Assembly (NCBI GenBank): GCA_015489265.1
Contig: WFZY01000140.1
Span: forward strand, 1-6,394
Direction: 5' to 3'
DNA: 6,394 bases
Source: Flavobacteriaceae bacterium
GTDB taxonomy: Bacteria; Bacteroidota; Bacteroidia; Flavobacteriales; Flavobacteriaceae
Shown here piece by piece: positions 1 through 6,097 of the stretch; positions within the stretch are counted from its first letter, which is position 1, and every line of letters starts with the position of its first letter. The position numbers were made by a program, and so were the translations under genes. Under the pieces are notes generated by a model. The model was not told the DNA's origin, ran no database searches, and saw nothing but the letters and a program-made list of their open reading frames with translations.

Positions 1-768
1 GATTTTGAAAATAAACCCGGTATGTGGAATTATATTTGGCTGCGTGAAAATTCCATTGATAACGAAATCAATTATGCCATTATCAAAAATGCCGAAGTAG
101 GTATTGTGGCTTATCCGGCCGGCAATACTAATCCGGTTTTAAGGATAAAGAATACGCAAATTTATAACCACAGTTTAGTTGGTATTTACGGAATAGCTAC
201 AAACATAGAAGGTGAAAATTTGGTTTTAAACAATTTCGGTATGTCGGCACTCAATATCCAATTGGGGGGCAATTACAGTTTTAAACATTGCACCTTTGCT
301 AATTTCAGTGGTGGTATTCGCAATGAAAAATCCGGTGCGGTTTATGTGAGTAATTATCTCAAAACCCCTGACCAGATTTTTGTAGCAGATTTGCAAAATT
401 TTGAATTGGGTAATAGTATTGTTTATGGTAATTCGAGCATCGAATTTTATTTGGATAAAGATGATGCGGCGGATTTTAATTATCACGTTTACAATAACTT
501 AATAAAATTTGAAGACCCGCAGCATCATTTCAGTGATGTTCCGGAAGTCGATTTTACCGATGTTGCACAATATCAAAATATATTGCTCAATGAAGACCCT
601 GTTTTTCAAGATCCGGCAGAAAACCAATTATTGATTGGGGACACATCACCATGCATCAATCAAGGGGATGTTAATACGGCAGCATCCGTTCCATTGGATT
701 TGTTAGGGGTTGACCGTACAGCGGCACCGGACTTGGGGGCTTACCAACATATTACTTTTCCCAATTAG
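1..768 (+). CDS. Secreted right-handed beta-helix protein, C-terminal part (5' end outside window)
   Basis: The frame is open from base 1, so the ATG at 22 is probably internal; 255 codons are visible before the TAG at 766-768. The visible start (GMWNYIWLRENSIDNEINYA) followed by IIKNAEVGI and IKNTQIYN shows the short beta-strand and Asn-turn rhythm of a parallel beta-helix, in which each coil ends in 'ntqi.n.s..Gi'. The C-terminal end has the pattern DPVFQDP...LLIGDTSPCINQGD...PLDLLGVDR...PDLGAYQ (C218 in visible numbering), which closes many Bacteroidota beta-helix surface proteins. By family knowledge these are exported, often lipoproteins; the signal peptide would lie upstream of this window. 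No type IX secretion C-terminal domain follows GAYQHITFPN, so the protein ends with the helix. No enzymatic residues can be assigned, and the function (adhesin, glycan binding or structural) is unknown. It converges on the phospholipase gene with a 36-bp gap. Confidence 0.85.
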   Translation, partial: DFENKPGMWNYIWLRENSIDNEINYAIIKNAEVGIVAYPAGNTNPVLRIKNTQIYNHSLVGIYGIATNIEGENLVLNNFGMSALNIQLGGNYSFKHCTFANFSGGIRNEKSGAVYVSNYLKTPDQIFVADLQNFELGNSIVYGNSSIEFYLDKDDAADFNYHVYNNLIKFEDPQHHFSDVPEVDFTDVAQYQNILLNEDPVFQDPAENQLLIGDTSPCINQGDVNTAASVPLDLLGVDRTAAPDLGAYQHITFPN

Positions 769-804
769 TGGATTAAAAAAAATTAAACTAAAAGCTAACC
801 GGAT

Positions 805-1695
805 TTATCTCAATAAATTGTCAGAATTTTCAAAAGCTTTTTCACCCAAATATAATCCCGCATTATAGATTTTTTCAGCTTTTAAAAAATCTAAAGTACC
901 GGCTAATTTTCTTGGGATATTAATCAATAAATCGGGTTGATGTCGTGCAATTATTTGATTGGAAACTTGGGCAATCAATAAATGTAATGAACGGTCTAAG
1001 ATTTCCGTATAGCCCAAGGTTTTATCATTGGGCTTTTTATGGCGTAACATTTTATTAATATGTTGCCTGATTTTACTTAATTTTTGGTTATAATCCGTTT
1101 CATCTTTTTGATTAGTATGCATAATTTGTTGTAAATCATTGGTTACCGGTATATCGGCATTAGCACAAACTGCCACAACCGGAAGCCCGTTATCCGGCAA
1201 ACGATTTAACGGAATATTGTTGACCAATCCACCATCTAATAATATTTGCCGGTCTTTATAAACCGGTGTAAAAATGCTAGGAATAGCAATACTGGCGCGA
1301 ATGGCTTCAATAAGATTGCCATCAGTGAAATCGACTTCTGAATTTTGATTCAAGTCTGTGGCAACCGCCGTATAAGGTATTTTTAGATTTTCAATTTGTT
1401 TGATTGTTAGCATTTGTTCGATACGATGCATGATTTTTTCGCCTTTGATTAAGCCGGGTAACTTAAAAGAAAAATCTAGCATCCTAACCGCTTGTTTGAT
1501 ATCGGCATTGAATAACCAGGTTTTAAATTCAGCCATACCGTCGCCTGCGTATACACCACCGACTAATGCGCCCATTGAAGTGCCGGCAATAGTGGCTATC
1601 TCGAACCCTTTTTGTTCTAAAACTTCAATGATACCGATATGCGCAATGCCACGGGCGCCACCACCTGAGAGTACTAAATTGATTGGTTTTGACAT
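805..1695 (-). CDS. Patatin-like phospholipase (cytoplasmic, RssA-like size)
   Basis: A 296-residue patatin-family serine hydrolase expected to release fatty acids from phospholipids or related acyl esters. Seen directly: the oxyanion-hole loop GGGARG at residues 11-16, the nucleophile elbow G38-T-S40-M-G42, the ASIAIPSIFTPV segment at about 134-145, and the catalytic DGG with D154, giving a complete Ser-Asp dyad. The C-terminal part carries 'HQPDLLINIP' and a final 'GLYLGEKAF' helix, common in bacterial patatins. There is no signal peptide or membrane segment, so it probably acts in the cytoplasm or at the inner leaflet. Residues about 185-225 form a polar, charged insert after the core (DLQQIM...MLRHKKPNDK), probably a surface helix. 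The ATG at 1695 lies directly before the first beta strand (INLVLSGGG), so it is the natural start. No good promoter match was found upstream. The substrate is unknown; eukaryotic-like toxin patatins are unlikely because no secretion signal is seen. Confidence 0.92.
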   Translation of the reverse strand: MSKPINLVLSGGGARGIAHIGIIEVLEQKGFEIATIAGTSMGALVGGVYAGDGMAEFKTWLFNADIKQAVRMLDFSFKLPGLIKGEKIMHRIEQMLTIKQIENLKIPYTAVATDLNQNSEVDFTDGNLIEAIRASIAIPSIFTPVYKDRQILLDGGLVNNIPLNRLPDNGLPVVAVCANADIPVTNDLQQIMHTNQKDETDYNQKLSKIRQHINKMLRHKKPNDKTLGYTEILDRSLHLLIAQVSNQIIARHQPDLLINIPRKLAGTLDFLKAEKIYNAGLYLGEKAFENSDNLLR

Positions 1696-1734
1696 GTTTT
1701 CATTTTTTGATGTTTAAAACTAATAAAAAGATTT

Positions 1735-1775
1735 GGTTCATGGTCGTTTATTCTGAGAAAATAGACATATGAACC
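1735..1775. repeat. Inverted repeat GGTTCAT-N27-ATGAACC in the divergent intergenic region
   Basis: Perfect 7-bp arms lie at 1735-1741 and 1769-1775. Outside them, TTT (1732-1734) and TAAA (1776-1779) extend the symmetry if one base is skipped. The arm centres are 34 bp apart, about three helical turns, and the right arm ends 10 bp before the TTG element of the promoter at 1786-1816. It lies between two divergent genes (phospholipase and ATP-grasp). It could be an operator or an RNA stem-loop; an operator role is inference from position only, and 7-bp repeats do arise by chance in AT-rich DNA. Confidence 0.4.
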
Positions 1776-1785
1776 TAAAAAGCTA

Positions 1786-1816
1786 TTGAATTTGTCGATA
1801 TTTTTCATTATCTTTG
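1786..1816 (+). promoter_or_regulatory. Bacteroidota-type promoter for the ATP-grasp gene
   Basis: TTG at 1786-1788 and TATCTTTG at 1809-1816 are separated by 20 bp. This matches the Bacteroidota primary sigma factor consensus (TTG about 19-21 bp before TAnnTTTG). The -7 element is a perfect match. The start codon at 1843 lies 26 bp downstream of the -7 box, leaving a short leader (ending TTAAATTTTTATT) that is A/T-rich with no Shine-Dalgarno sequence, as usual in this phylum. Confidence 0.75.
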
Positions 1817-1842
1817 AAGCAATTAAACCTTAAATTTTTATT

Positions 1843-2892
1843 ATGAAACAAAGAGTAGTCATATTTGAAGCCGAAGGTGGTTCAGATAAAGGATTAGACG
1901 GATACCGCAAAGATACCATTCCCATAGCTAATGCTTTGCGTGAACGTGGTTGGAATGTCGATATTTTAAAATTTAGAGACGAATGGGCAGACAAAATTTA
2001 CGATTATGCTAAAAATCGTTATGATGCTTATATCACACGAGTCAATCCGGGAACGATTCCTGCGGGTGAAAAGATATTTTTTGAAACCTTGCGCAAATTA
2101 TCCGATGCCGGATTGGAAGGTTTTTCGCATCCTGATGTGATGCAAGATTTAGGCGCCAAAGATGCTTTGGTTAAATTGGTTGGTACCGGTTTGGTTCCCG
2201 AAGATACTTATGCCTACTATACAGTTGAAGAATTTAAAAATACTTTTCCGAAAAGTATCTCGTTTGGTGAACGGGTTTTAAAACAAAATCGTGGTTCTAC
2301 CGGTGAAGGTATTTGGCGTGTACAAGTCATAGATGAACGTCCTTACAAACCCGGTGATACTTTACCACTCGATACCAAACTCAAATTGACCGAAGCCAAA
2401 GATAACCATGTAGAATATCGTACTTTGGAAGATTTTATGGACTTTGCTACCCAATATATTGTCGGTGATAACGGTATGTTGGTCGATATGCGTTTTATGC
2501 CCCGTATCAAAGAAGGGGAAATTCGTATTTTGATGGTTGGCGAAGAGCCCATTTTTGTTGTACATAAAAAACCGGCAGAAAGTGCCGATGCTTTTTCTGC
2601 TACTTTGTTTTCCGGTGCCAAATATACTTATGACCGTCCTGAAGAATGGCAAGAATTGGTCGATATGTTTATCGGGCGTTTGCCGGAAATTATGTCAAAA
2701 CTCGGCAACCATGATGCGCCTTTAATTTGGACGGCAGATTTTATGCTCGACTGGGACGAAAATGGTAACGATACTTATGTTTTGGGTGAAATTAACAATT
2801 CTTGTGTCGGTTTTACCAGCCATTTGAACCAAGGTATTCAAGACAAGATTGCAGACCGTGTGATTGAATTGGTCAGTAAGAAAAATGCTTAA
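1843..2892 (+). CDS. ATP-grasp protein of unknown substrate (Cj0069-like family)
   Basis: 349 residues. The N-terminal half begins with a beta strand (RVVIFEAEGG) and an alpha/beta pre-ATP-grasp region. The ATP-grasp signs are VLK147-QNRGSTGEG (ATP-binding Lys and glycine-rich loop, 145-156), EGEIR at 224-228 followed by ILMVGEEPIFVVHKKP (strands and basic residues near the phosphates), and GE316-I-N318-N-S near the C-terminus, the Glu/Asn pair that binds Mg2+ in glutathione-synthetase-like members. By family knowledge such enzymes ligate a carboxylate to an amine or thiol through an acyl phosphate. From memory it matches the uncharacterised family represented by Cj0069 of Campylobacter; the exact family name was not checked. 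No signal peptide or membrane segment is present, so it should be cytoplasmic. It has its own promoter (1786-1816) and terminator (2917-2950), so it seems to be transcribed alone. The ATG at 1843 is the first codon before the first strand. Substrate and pathway cannot be read from the sequence. Confidence 0.85.
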   Translation: MKQRVVIFEAEGGSDKGLDGYRKDTIPIANALRERGWNVDILKFRDEWADKIYDYAKNRYDAYITRVNPGTIPAGEKIFFETLRKLSDAGLEGFSHPDVMQDLGAKDALVKLVGTGLVPEDTYAYYTVEEFKNTFPKSISFGERVLKQNRGSTGEGIWRVQVIDERPYKPGDTLPLDTKLKLTEAKDNHVEYRTLEDFMDFATQYIVGDNGMLVDMRFMPRIKEGEIRILMVGEEPIFVVHKKPAESADAFSATLFSGAKYTYDRPEEWQELVDMFIGRLPEIMSKLGNHDAPLIWTADFMLDWDENGNDTYVLGEINNSCVGFTSHLNQGIQDKIADRVIELVSKKNA

Positions 2893-2916
2893 TCAATTTT
2901 TCAAATAAAAATACTG

Positions 2917-2950
2917 AGACCGTTACCTTAATAGTGACGGTCTTATTTTT
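2917..2950 (+). terminator. Intrinsic terminator after the ATP-grasp gene
   Basis: A 10-bp stem (AGACCGTTAC at 2917-2926 with GTGACGGTCT at 2934-2943, including one G-U pair) encloses a 7-nt loop CTTAATA and is followed by the T-rich tract TTATTTTTT. An A-rich stretch (2904-2911) lies upstream. It begins 24 bp after the stop codon of the ATP-grasp gene and separates it from the mlaE unit. Confidence 0.85.
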
Positions 2951-2987
2951 TATATAATACTGATTACAAGAGCATTTCAATCAATAC

Positions 2988-3014
2988 ATGCAATTTTACA
3001 CGATAAACTTGCAT
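2988..3014. repeat. Inverted repeat ATGCAA-N15-TTGCAT upstream of mlaE
   Basis: Perfect 6-bp arms lie at 2988-2993 and 3009-3014. Their centres are 21 bp apart, two helical turns, the geometry of a dimeric DNA-binding protein. The right arm overlaps the putative TTG element at 3009-3011. Short arms of this kind are frequent by chance, so the regulatory reading is tentative. Confidence 0.35.
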
Positions 3015-3040
3015 TTAACGCCCGAATTTTTCTATTTTAG
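3009..3040 (+). promoter_or_regulatory. Possible weak promoter for the mlaE-mlaF-tcdA unit
   Basis: TTG at 3009-3011 and TATTTTAG at 3033-3040 are spaced 21 bp apart and resemble the Bacteroidota consensus, but the -7 box has A instead of T in its third-last or G-adjacent position (TTAG for TTTG). It would leave a 16-nt leader before the ATG at 3057. A promoter is expected here because the terminator at 2917-2950 isolates the unit from the upstream gene. Confidence 0.35.
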
Positions 3041-3056
3041 CTAAAAATATTCTTTG

Positions 3057-3797
3057 ATGAAGTATTTGGAAAGTATAGGAAAATACAGCTTGATGCTCAA
3101 GCAGGTCTTTAAAAAACCGCAAAAACCCAAAATATTTTGGGAAAATTATTTTAAAGAAGTCGAAGATTTGGGCATTAAATCTATCGGTTTGGTGGGTTTT
3201 ATCTCTTTTTTCATCGGTGGGGTTGTAACCATTCAAACCGCCCGGAATTTGAATAATCCGTTGATTGATAAATTGTATATTGGTTACGCTACCATAAAAT
3301 CTATCATTTTAGAATTTTCCCCGACATTCATTTCCATTATTTTAGCCGGTATCGTCGGCTCGTATATTGCTTCAACCATAGGTACTATGCGTATTACCGA
3401 GCAGATTGATGCTTTAGATGTTATGGGGGTTAATTCGCTGAATTATTTGGTCTTACCCAAAGTCGTTGCTGCGGTGACCTTTTATCCTTTTTTAATTGTT
3501 ATCAGTATGTTTCTCGGTGTTTTTGGCGGCTGGGTCGTTGGTAATATGACCGGCATGGTATTGTCTTATGATTACTTAAAAGGTATTCGCTATTCTTTTG
3601 ACAGTTTTGATGTGGTATATGCACTCATCAAAACTTTGGTTTTTGCTTTTTTTATAGCCACCATCCCATCTTACTATGGTTATTATGTCAAAGGCGGTTC
3701 GTTGGAAGTGGGACGCGCCGCCACACAAGCGGTTATTTGGACCAGCGTCAATATCATTATTTTCAATTATATATTAACCCAACTATTATTAAGTTAG
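3057..3797 (+). CDS. mlaE: MlaE-family lipid ABC transporter permease
   Basis: 246 residues; the inner-membrane permease of an Mla/MCE-type phospholipid transporter that moves lipids between inner and outer membrane. The N-terminal 40 residues are polar and amphipathic (elbow helix). Hydrophobic segments follow at about 42-60, 83-101, 134-165 and near the C-terminus. The MlaE signature G101-S-Y-I-A-S-T-IGTMRITEQIDAL-DVMGV runs from 101 to 125, followed by LNYLVLPK (128-135). The C-terminal YYGYYVKGG...AATQAV segment is also typical. An in-frame TAA at 3042-3044 limits the start to TTG 3054 or ATG 3057; I chose the ATG. The stop codon TAG touches the ATG of the ATPase gene, so the two are almost certainly co-translated as one complex. 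No MlaD or periplasmic MlaC homologue lies in the window, so the substrate-binding parts must be encoded elsewhere. Confidence 0.93.
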   Translation: MKYLESIGKYSLMLKQVFKKPQKPKIFWENYFKEVEDLGIKSIGLVGFISFFIGGVVTIQTARNLNNPLIDKLYIGYATIKSIILEFSPTFISIILAGIVGSYIASTIGTMRITEQIDALDVMGVNSLNYLVLPKVVAAVTFYPFLIVISMFLGVFGGWVVGNMTGMVLSYDYLKGIRYSFDSFDVVYALIKTLVFAFFIATIPSYYGYYVKGGSLEVGRAATQAVIWTSVNIIIFNYILTQLLLS

Positions 3798-4571
3798 ATG
3801 ATTGAAGTTAAAAATTTATATAAATCTTTTGATGGCAAACCGGTTTTAAAAGGTATTTCAGCGGTTTTTGAAACCGGTAAAACCAATATGATTATCGGAC
3901 GAAGCGGTTCGGGAAAAACCGTTTTTTTAAAAAGTATGTTGGGACTGATACAACCCGATCGAGGGGTGATTTCGTTTGACGGCCGTGTATGGGACCAATT
4001 GTCATTGGACGAGCAACGACAAATCAGAAAAGAAGTAGGCGTGGTGTTTCAAGGTAATGCTTTGTTTGATTCCATGACGATAGAAGAAAATATCAAATTT
4101 CCCATGCGTATGTTTACCAACATATCGCCTGAAGACAAAAAGAAACGGGTTAATGAAGTGTTGGAACAGGTGAATTTGGAAGGGGTGAATGACAAATATC
4201 CTGCCGAAATATCGGGCGGTATGCAAAAACGTGTGGCTTTGGCGCGGGCGATTGTATTATATCCCAAATACTTGTTTTGCGATGAACCCAATTCCGGATT
4301 AGACCCCAAAACTGCCATTATTATCGACAATTTGATTCACGATTTGACTGTCCGCTATAATACCACAACGGTTATTAATACACACGATATGAATTCAATT
4401 ATGGAAATCGGTGAAAAAATCATCTTGCTCAAAAACGGACATAAGCAATGGGAAGGTGATAAATCGCAAATCTTCTTTACCGACAATCCCGATTTGAACG
4501 ATTTTGTATTTTCATCATCTCTGTTTAGAAAAGTAAAAGAATTGGTGCAAAAAGAAGGACATTTTGAATAA
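3798..4571 (+). CDS. mlaF: MlaF-family lipid ABC transporter ATPase
   Basis: 257 residues; the cytoplasmic nucleotide-binding subunit that powers the MlaE permease. All ABC motifs are intact: Walker A GRSGSGKT (34-41), Q-loop VVFQGNALFDSMT with Q85, signature ISGGMQKR (138-145), Walker B YLFCDE (158-163) with catalytic E163, D-loop SGLDP (166-170) and switch His H196 in INTHD. The signature SGGMQKRVALARA is characteristic of the MlaF/Ttg2A group rather than of generic importers. A tail of about 45 residues after the core (FFTDNPDLNDFVFSSSLF...) matches the C-terminal extension of this family. The gene starts at the base after the mlaE stop, with no separate Shine-Dalgarno, which suggests termination-reinitiation. 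Pathway: maintenance of outer-membrane lipid asymmetry by analogy with E. coli MlaFEDB; direction of transport in this organism is not known. Confidence 0.94.
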   Translation: MIEVKNLYKSFDGKPVLKGISAVFETGKTNMIIGRSGSGKTVFLKSMLGLIQPDRGVISFDGRVWDQLSLDEQRQIRKEVGVVFQGNALFDSMTIEENIKFPMRMFTNISPEDKKKRVNEVLEQVNLEGVNDKYPAEISGGMQKRVALARAIVLYPKYLFCDEPNSGLDPKTAIIIDNLIHDLTVRYNTTTVINTHDMNSIMEIGEKIILLKNGHKQWEGDKSQIFFTDNPDLNDFVFSSSLFRKVKELVQKEGHFE

Positions 4572-4574
4572 ATT

Positions 4575-5291
4575 ATGTGGCGGGAACGAACAGCTTTATT
4601 ATTGAAACAAGAAGGACTTGAAAAATTACAACAAGCCCATATTTTAGTGGTCGGACTTGGTGGTGTCGGGTCGTTTGCTGCCGAGTTTTTGGCGCGTAGC
4701 GGTGTCGGACAACTGACTTTGGTCGATGGCGATACGGTGGATATCACCAATATCAACCGGCAATTACCGGCTTTGCATTCTACGGTCGGCCATGCTAAAA
4801 CAGAAGTGGTAGCCGAAAGATTACGAGATATCAATCCGGAAATTAAATTGCATCTTATCAATCAATTTATAGAACCGGACGGGTTTACGGATTTGGTATC
4901 AAGCGCAAAATTTGATTATATCATTGATGCGATTGATAGTGTATCACCCAAAATATATTTGATTTTAGCAGCAAAGCACCAAAAAATAAAAATCGTATCG
5001 GCAATGGGAGCTGGGGGTAAGATGAACCCTTCCAAAGTCAAAGTTGGCGATATATCTAAAACCCGCGACGATTTTTTAGCCAGAGTGATTCGTAAGCGTT
5101 TACGAAAACAGGGTATTCAAAAAGGTGTCAAATGTGTTTTCTCAACCGAACTGCAGAATACTGACAGCTTACAAATGACGGACAATACGGATTTTAAAAA
5201 ATCACATTATGGCACCATATCTTATATGCCGGCACTCTTTGGTTTATATGCAGCAGCTACAGTGATTGATTATTTGACTTCTAAAGTTTGA
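4575..5291 (+). CDS. tcdA: tRNA threonylcarbamoyladenosine dehydratase (ThiF/E1-like)
   Basis: 238 residues; by family knowledge it uses ATP to convert t6A37 of ANN-decoding tRNAs to the cyclic form ct6A. Seen: the nucleotide-binding glycine loop GLGGVGS (27-33), the LVDGDTVDITNINRQ block (49-63) with the acidic and N-x-N-R-Q residues that hold ATP, the INPE motif (86-89), DAIDSV (118-123) in the E1-like fold, the MGAGGK turn, and C187 in KCVFSTE, a position corresponding to the VDCVFSTE of E. coli TcdA. The C-terminal end (SYMPALFGLYAA) is the membrane-proximal hydrophobic helix of the family. It is about 30 residues shorter than the E. coli protein (268), as I recall for Bacteroidota forms. 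It starts 3 bp after the mlaF stop, in the same frame. Other ThiF-like roles (MoeB, ThiF) are unlikely: no zinc CxxC pairs are present. The 3' end overlaps the convergent redoxin gene by 11 bp. Confidence 0.92.
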   Translation: MWRERTALLLKQEGLEKLQQAHILVVGLGGVGSFAAEFLARSGVGQLTLVDGDTVDITNINRQLPALHSTVGHAKTEVVAERLRDINPEIKLHLINQFIEPDGFTDLVSSAKFDYIIDAIDSVSPKIYLILAAKHQKIKIVSAMGAGGKMNPSKVKVGDISKTRDDFLARVIRKRLRKQGIQKGVKCVFSTELQNTDSLQMTDNTDFKKSHYGTISYMPALFGLYAAATVIDYLTSKV

Positions 5292-5880
5292 TATTAACTT
5301 CTTGCAAGTCAATACTTGGTGGTTTTTTCCATTTGATATTACAGCCGATACTTGGTTTTTGTGCTTCGTCAGGAATCATTTTACCTTCTAATAAATAATC
5401 TAATGCTTTGCGTAAATCTTTCCCGTCATTTGGCAGATTGTTTTTTGGGGTGCTTTCATCCATTCTGCCACGATATACCAGTTTGTTATCGGCATCAAAA
5501 ACATAAAAATCGGGCGTACAAGCTGCTTGATAAGCTTCTGCAATTTCTTGGGTTTCGTCATACAAATATGGAAAAGTATAACCGACTTTTTTGGCTTGTT
5601 CGGTCATCAATTCCGGGGCATCTTGCGGGTAATTTTCCACATCATTGGCACTGATACCGACAAAACCGATGCCTTTTCTTTGATAGTCATTAGCTATGCT
5701 AACTATCTGATTATTAACATGCAAAACATACGGGCAATGATTGCAGATAAACATGACTACAGTCCCTTTATCGCCTTTAATATCGTCAAAAGTCAGATAT
5801 TTTCCGGAAACGGTATCGTATAATTTAAAATCTGGTGCTTTGGTTCCCAAAGGAAGCATATTGGATGGTGTTGCTGCCAT
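5281..5880 (-). CDS. Thioredoxin-fold redox protein (AhpC/TSA-redoxin family)
   Basis: 199 residues. An AhpC/TSA-like N-terminus (LGTKAPDFKLYD, 11-22) leads to the first thioredoxin strand and the redox motif C46-N-H-C49-P (VVMFICNHCPYV). This is followed by VGISANDVENYPQD (74-87), FPYLYDETQEIAEAY (103-117), C121-T-P123 with the conserved cis-proline, and FYVFDADNKLVYRGR, then a C-terminal GC180NIKWK segment. The CxxC pair implies a dithiol-disulfide exchange or peroxide-reducing role rather than a 1-Cys peroxiredoxin; C121 and C180 may take part. There is no signal peptide, so it is cytoplasmic, unlike ResA/TlpA proteins. The start ATG at 5880 is the only one that leaves the family-typical short N-terminus. 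The gene stands alone on the minus strand and its stop codon lies inside the tcdA 3' end. The true substrate is unknown; from memory it is the common 'thioredoxin family protein' of Bacteroidota and proteobacteria. Confidence 0.9.
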   Translation of the reverse strand: MAATPSNMLPLGTKAPDFKLYDTVSGKYLTFDDIKGDKGTVVMFICNHCPYVLHVNNQIVSIANDYQRKGIGFVGISANDVENYPQDAPELMTEQAKKVGYTFPYLYDETQEIAEAYQAACTPDFYVFDADNKLVYRGRMDESTPKNNLPNDGKDLRKALDYLLEGKMIPDEAQKPSIGCNIKWKKPPSIDLQEVNIKL

Positions 5881-6097
5881 AATTTTATTTTTTGCTAAAA
5901 TACGAAAAGTTGTGTAAATGGGGTACTATTATTGTTTGATATGATATTAGTTTTTTTTGGATAATCTTTTTTAACGCAGACTTTAATTCCCTAGTTAATT
6001 TGAGGAATTGAGAAAATTATTATTTGTTCCATTTCTAATACTACGAAATTTGGAAGAAAAATTTCATTTTTGATTTTTAATTTTTTGGAATCACCTT
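5881..6097. other. AT-rich intergenic region between nhaA 3' end and the redoxin gene
   Basis: 217 bp with no credible coding sequence on either strand. It must carry the redoxin promoter on the minus strand. A TATTTTAG (minus, 5902-5895) resembles a -7 box and lies 14 bp from the start codon, but I find no TTG at the right distance, so I do not call a promoter. It holds the inverted repeat at 6045-6065 and a weaker one at 5985-5990/6004-6009 (AATTCC/GGAATT). Confidence 0.6.
6045..6065. repeat. Short hairpin downstream of nhaA (GAAATTT-N7-AAATTTC)
   Basis: Perfect 7-bp arms at 6045-6051 and 6059-6065 flank a 7-nt loop. It begins about 30 bp past the nhaA stop on the minus strand and could mark the transcript end. 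The stem is mostly A-T and, on the minus strand, is not followed by a clear T-run, so a terminator role is doubtful. Confidence 0.3.

Noticed and set aside
769..804. Bidirectional terminator between the beta-helix and phospholipase genes
   Set aside because: The 36-bp gap is A-rich but contains no convincing stem.
1400..1717. A 105-codon plus-strand open frame opposite the phospholipase N-terminus
   Set aside because: It is the antisense of the GGGARG and GTSMG motifs; composition is artefactual.
1715..1722. TAGTTTTA on the minus strand as a -7 box for the phospholipase
   Set aside because: The last base of the TAnnTTTG box does not match and no TTG is found about 20 bp upstream.
2343..2652. 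Two overlapping minus-strand open frames inside the ATP-grasp gene
   Set aside because: Both are antisense to a conserved coding region and resemble no family.
3837..3846. Palindrome AAACCGGTTT within mlaF
   Set aside because: It lies in coding sequence, explained by Lys-Pro-Val-Leu codons, and no matching copy suggests a regulatory or repeat role.
4554..4559. GAAGGA as a Shine-Dalgarno for tcdA
   Set aside because: It is 15 bp from the ATG, too far, and encodes part of the MlaF C-terminus; genes of this phylum rarely use such sites.
3057..4571. MlaE-MlaF as one gene split by a sequencing error at the TAG
   Set aside because: The next codon is ATG, both parts have full family length, and the two are separate proteins in known Mla systems.
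805..4571. A joint lipid-remodelling system of patatin phospholipase and MlaE/MlaF
   Set aside because: The genes are on opposite strands, separated by an independent ATP-grasp unit with its own terminator; only general theme links them.
4355..4861. A 168-codon open frame on the minus strand across the mlaF-tcdA junction
   Set aside because: It lies fully antisense to two well-supported genes, has Ser/Thr/Cys-rich composition typical of a shadow frame, and shows no recognisable domain.
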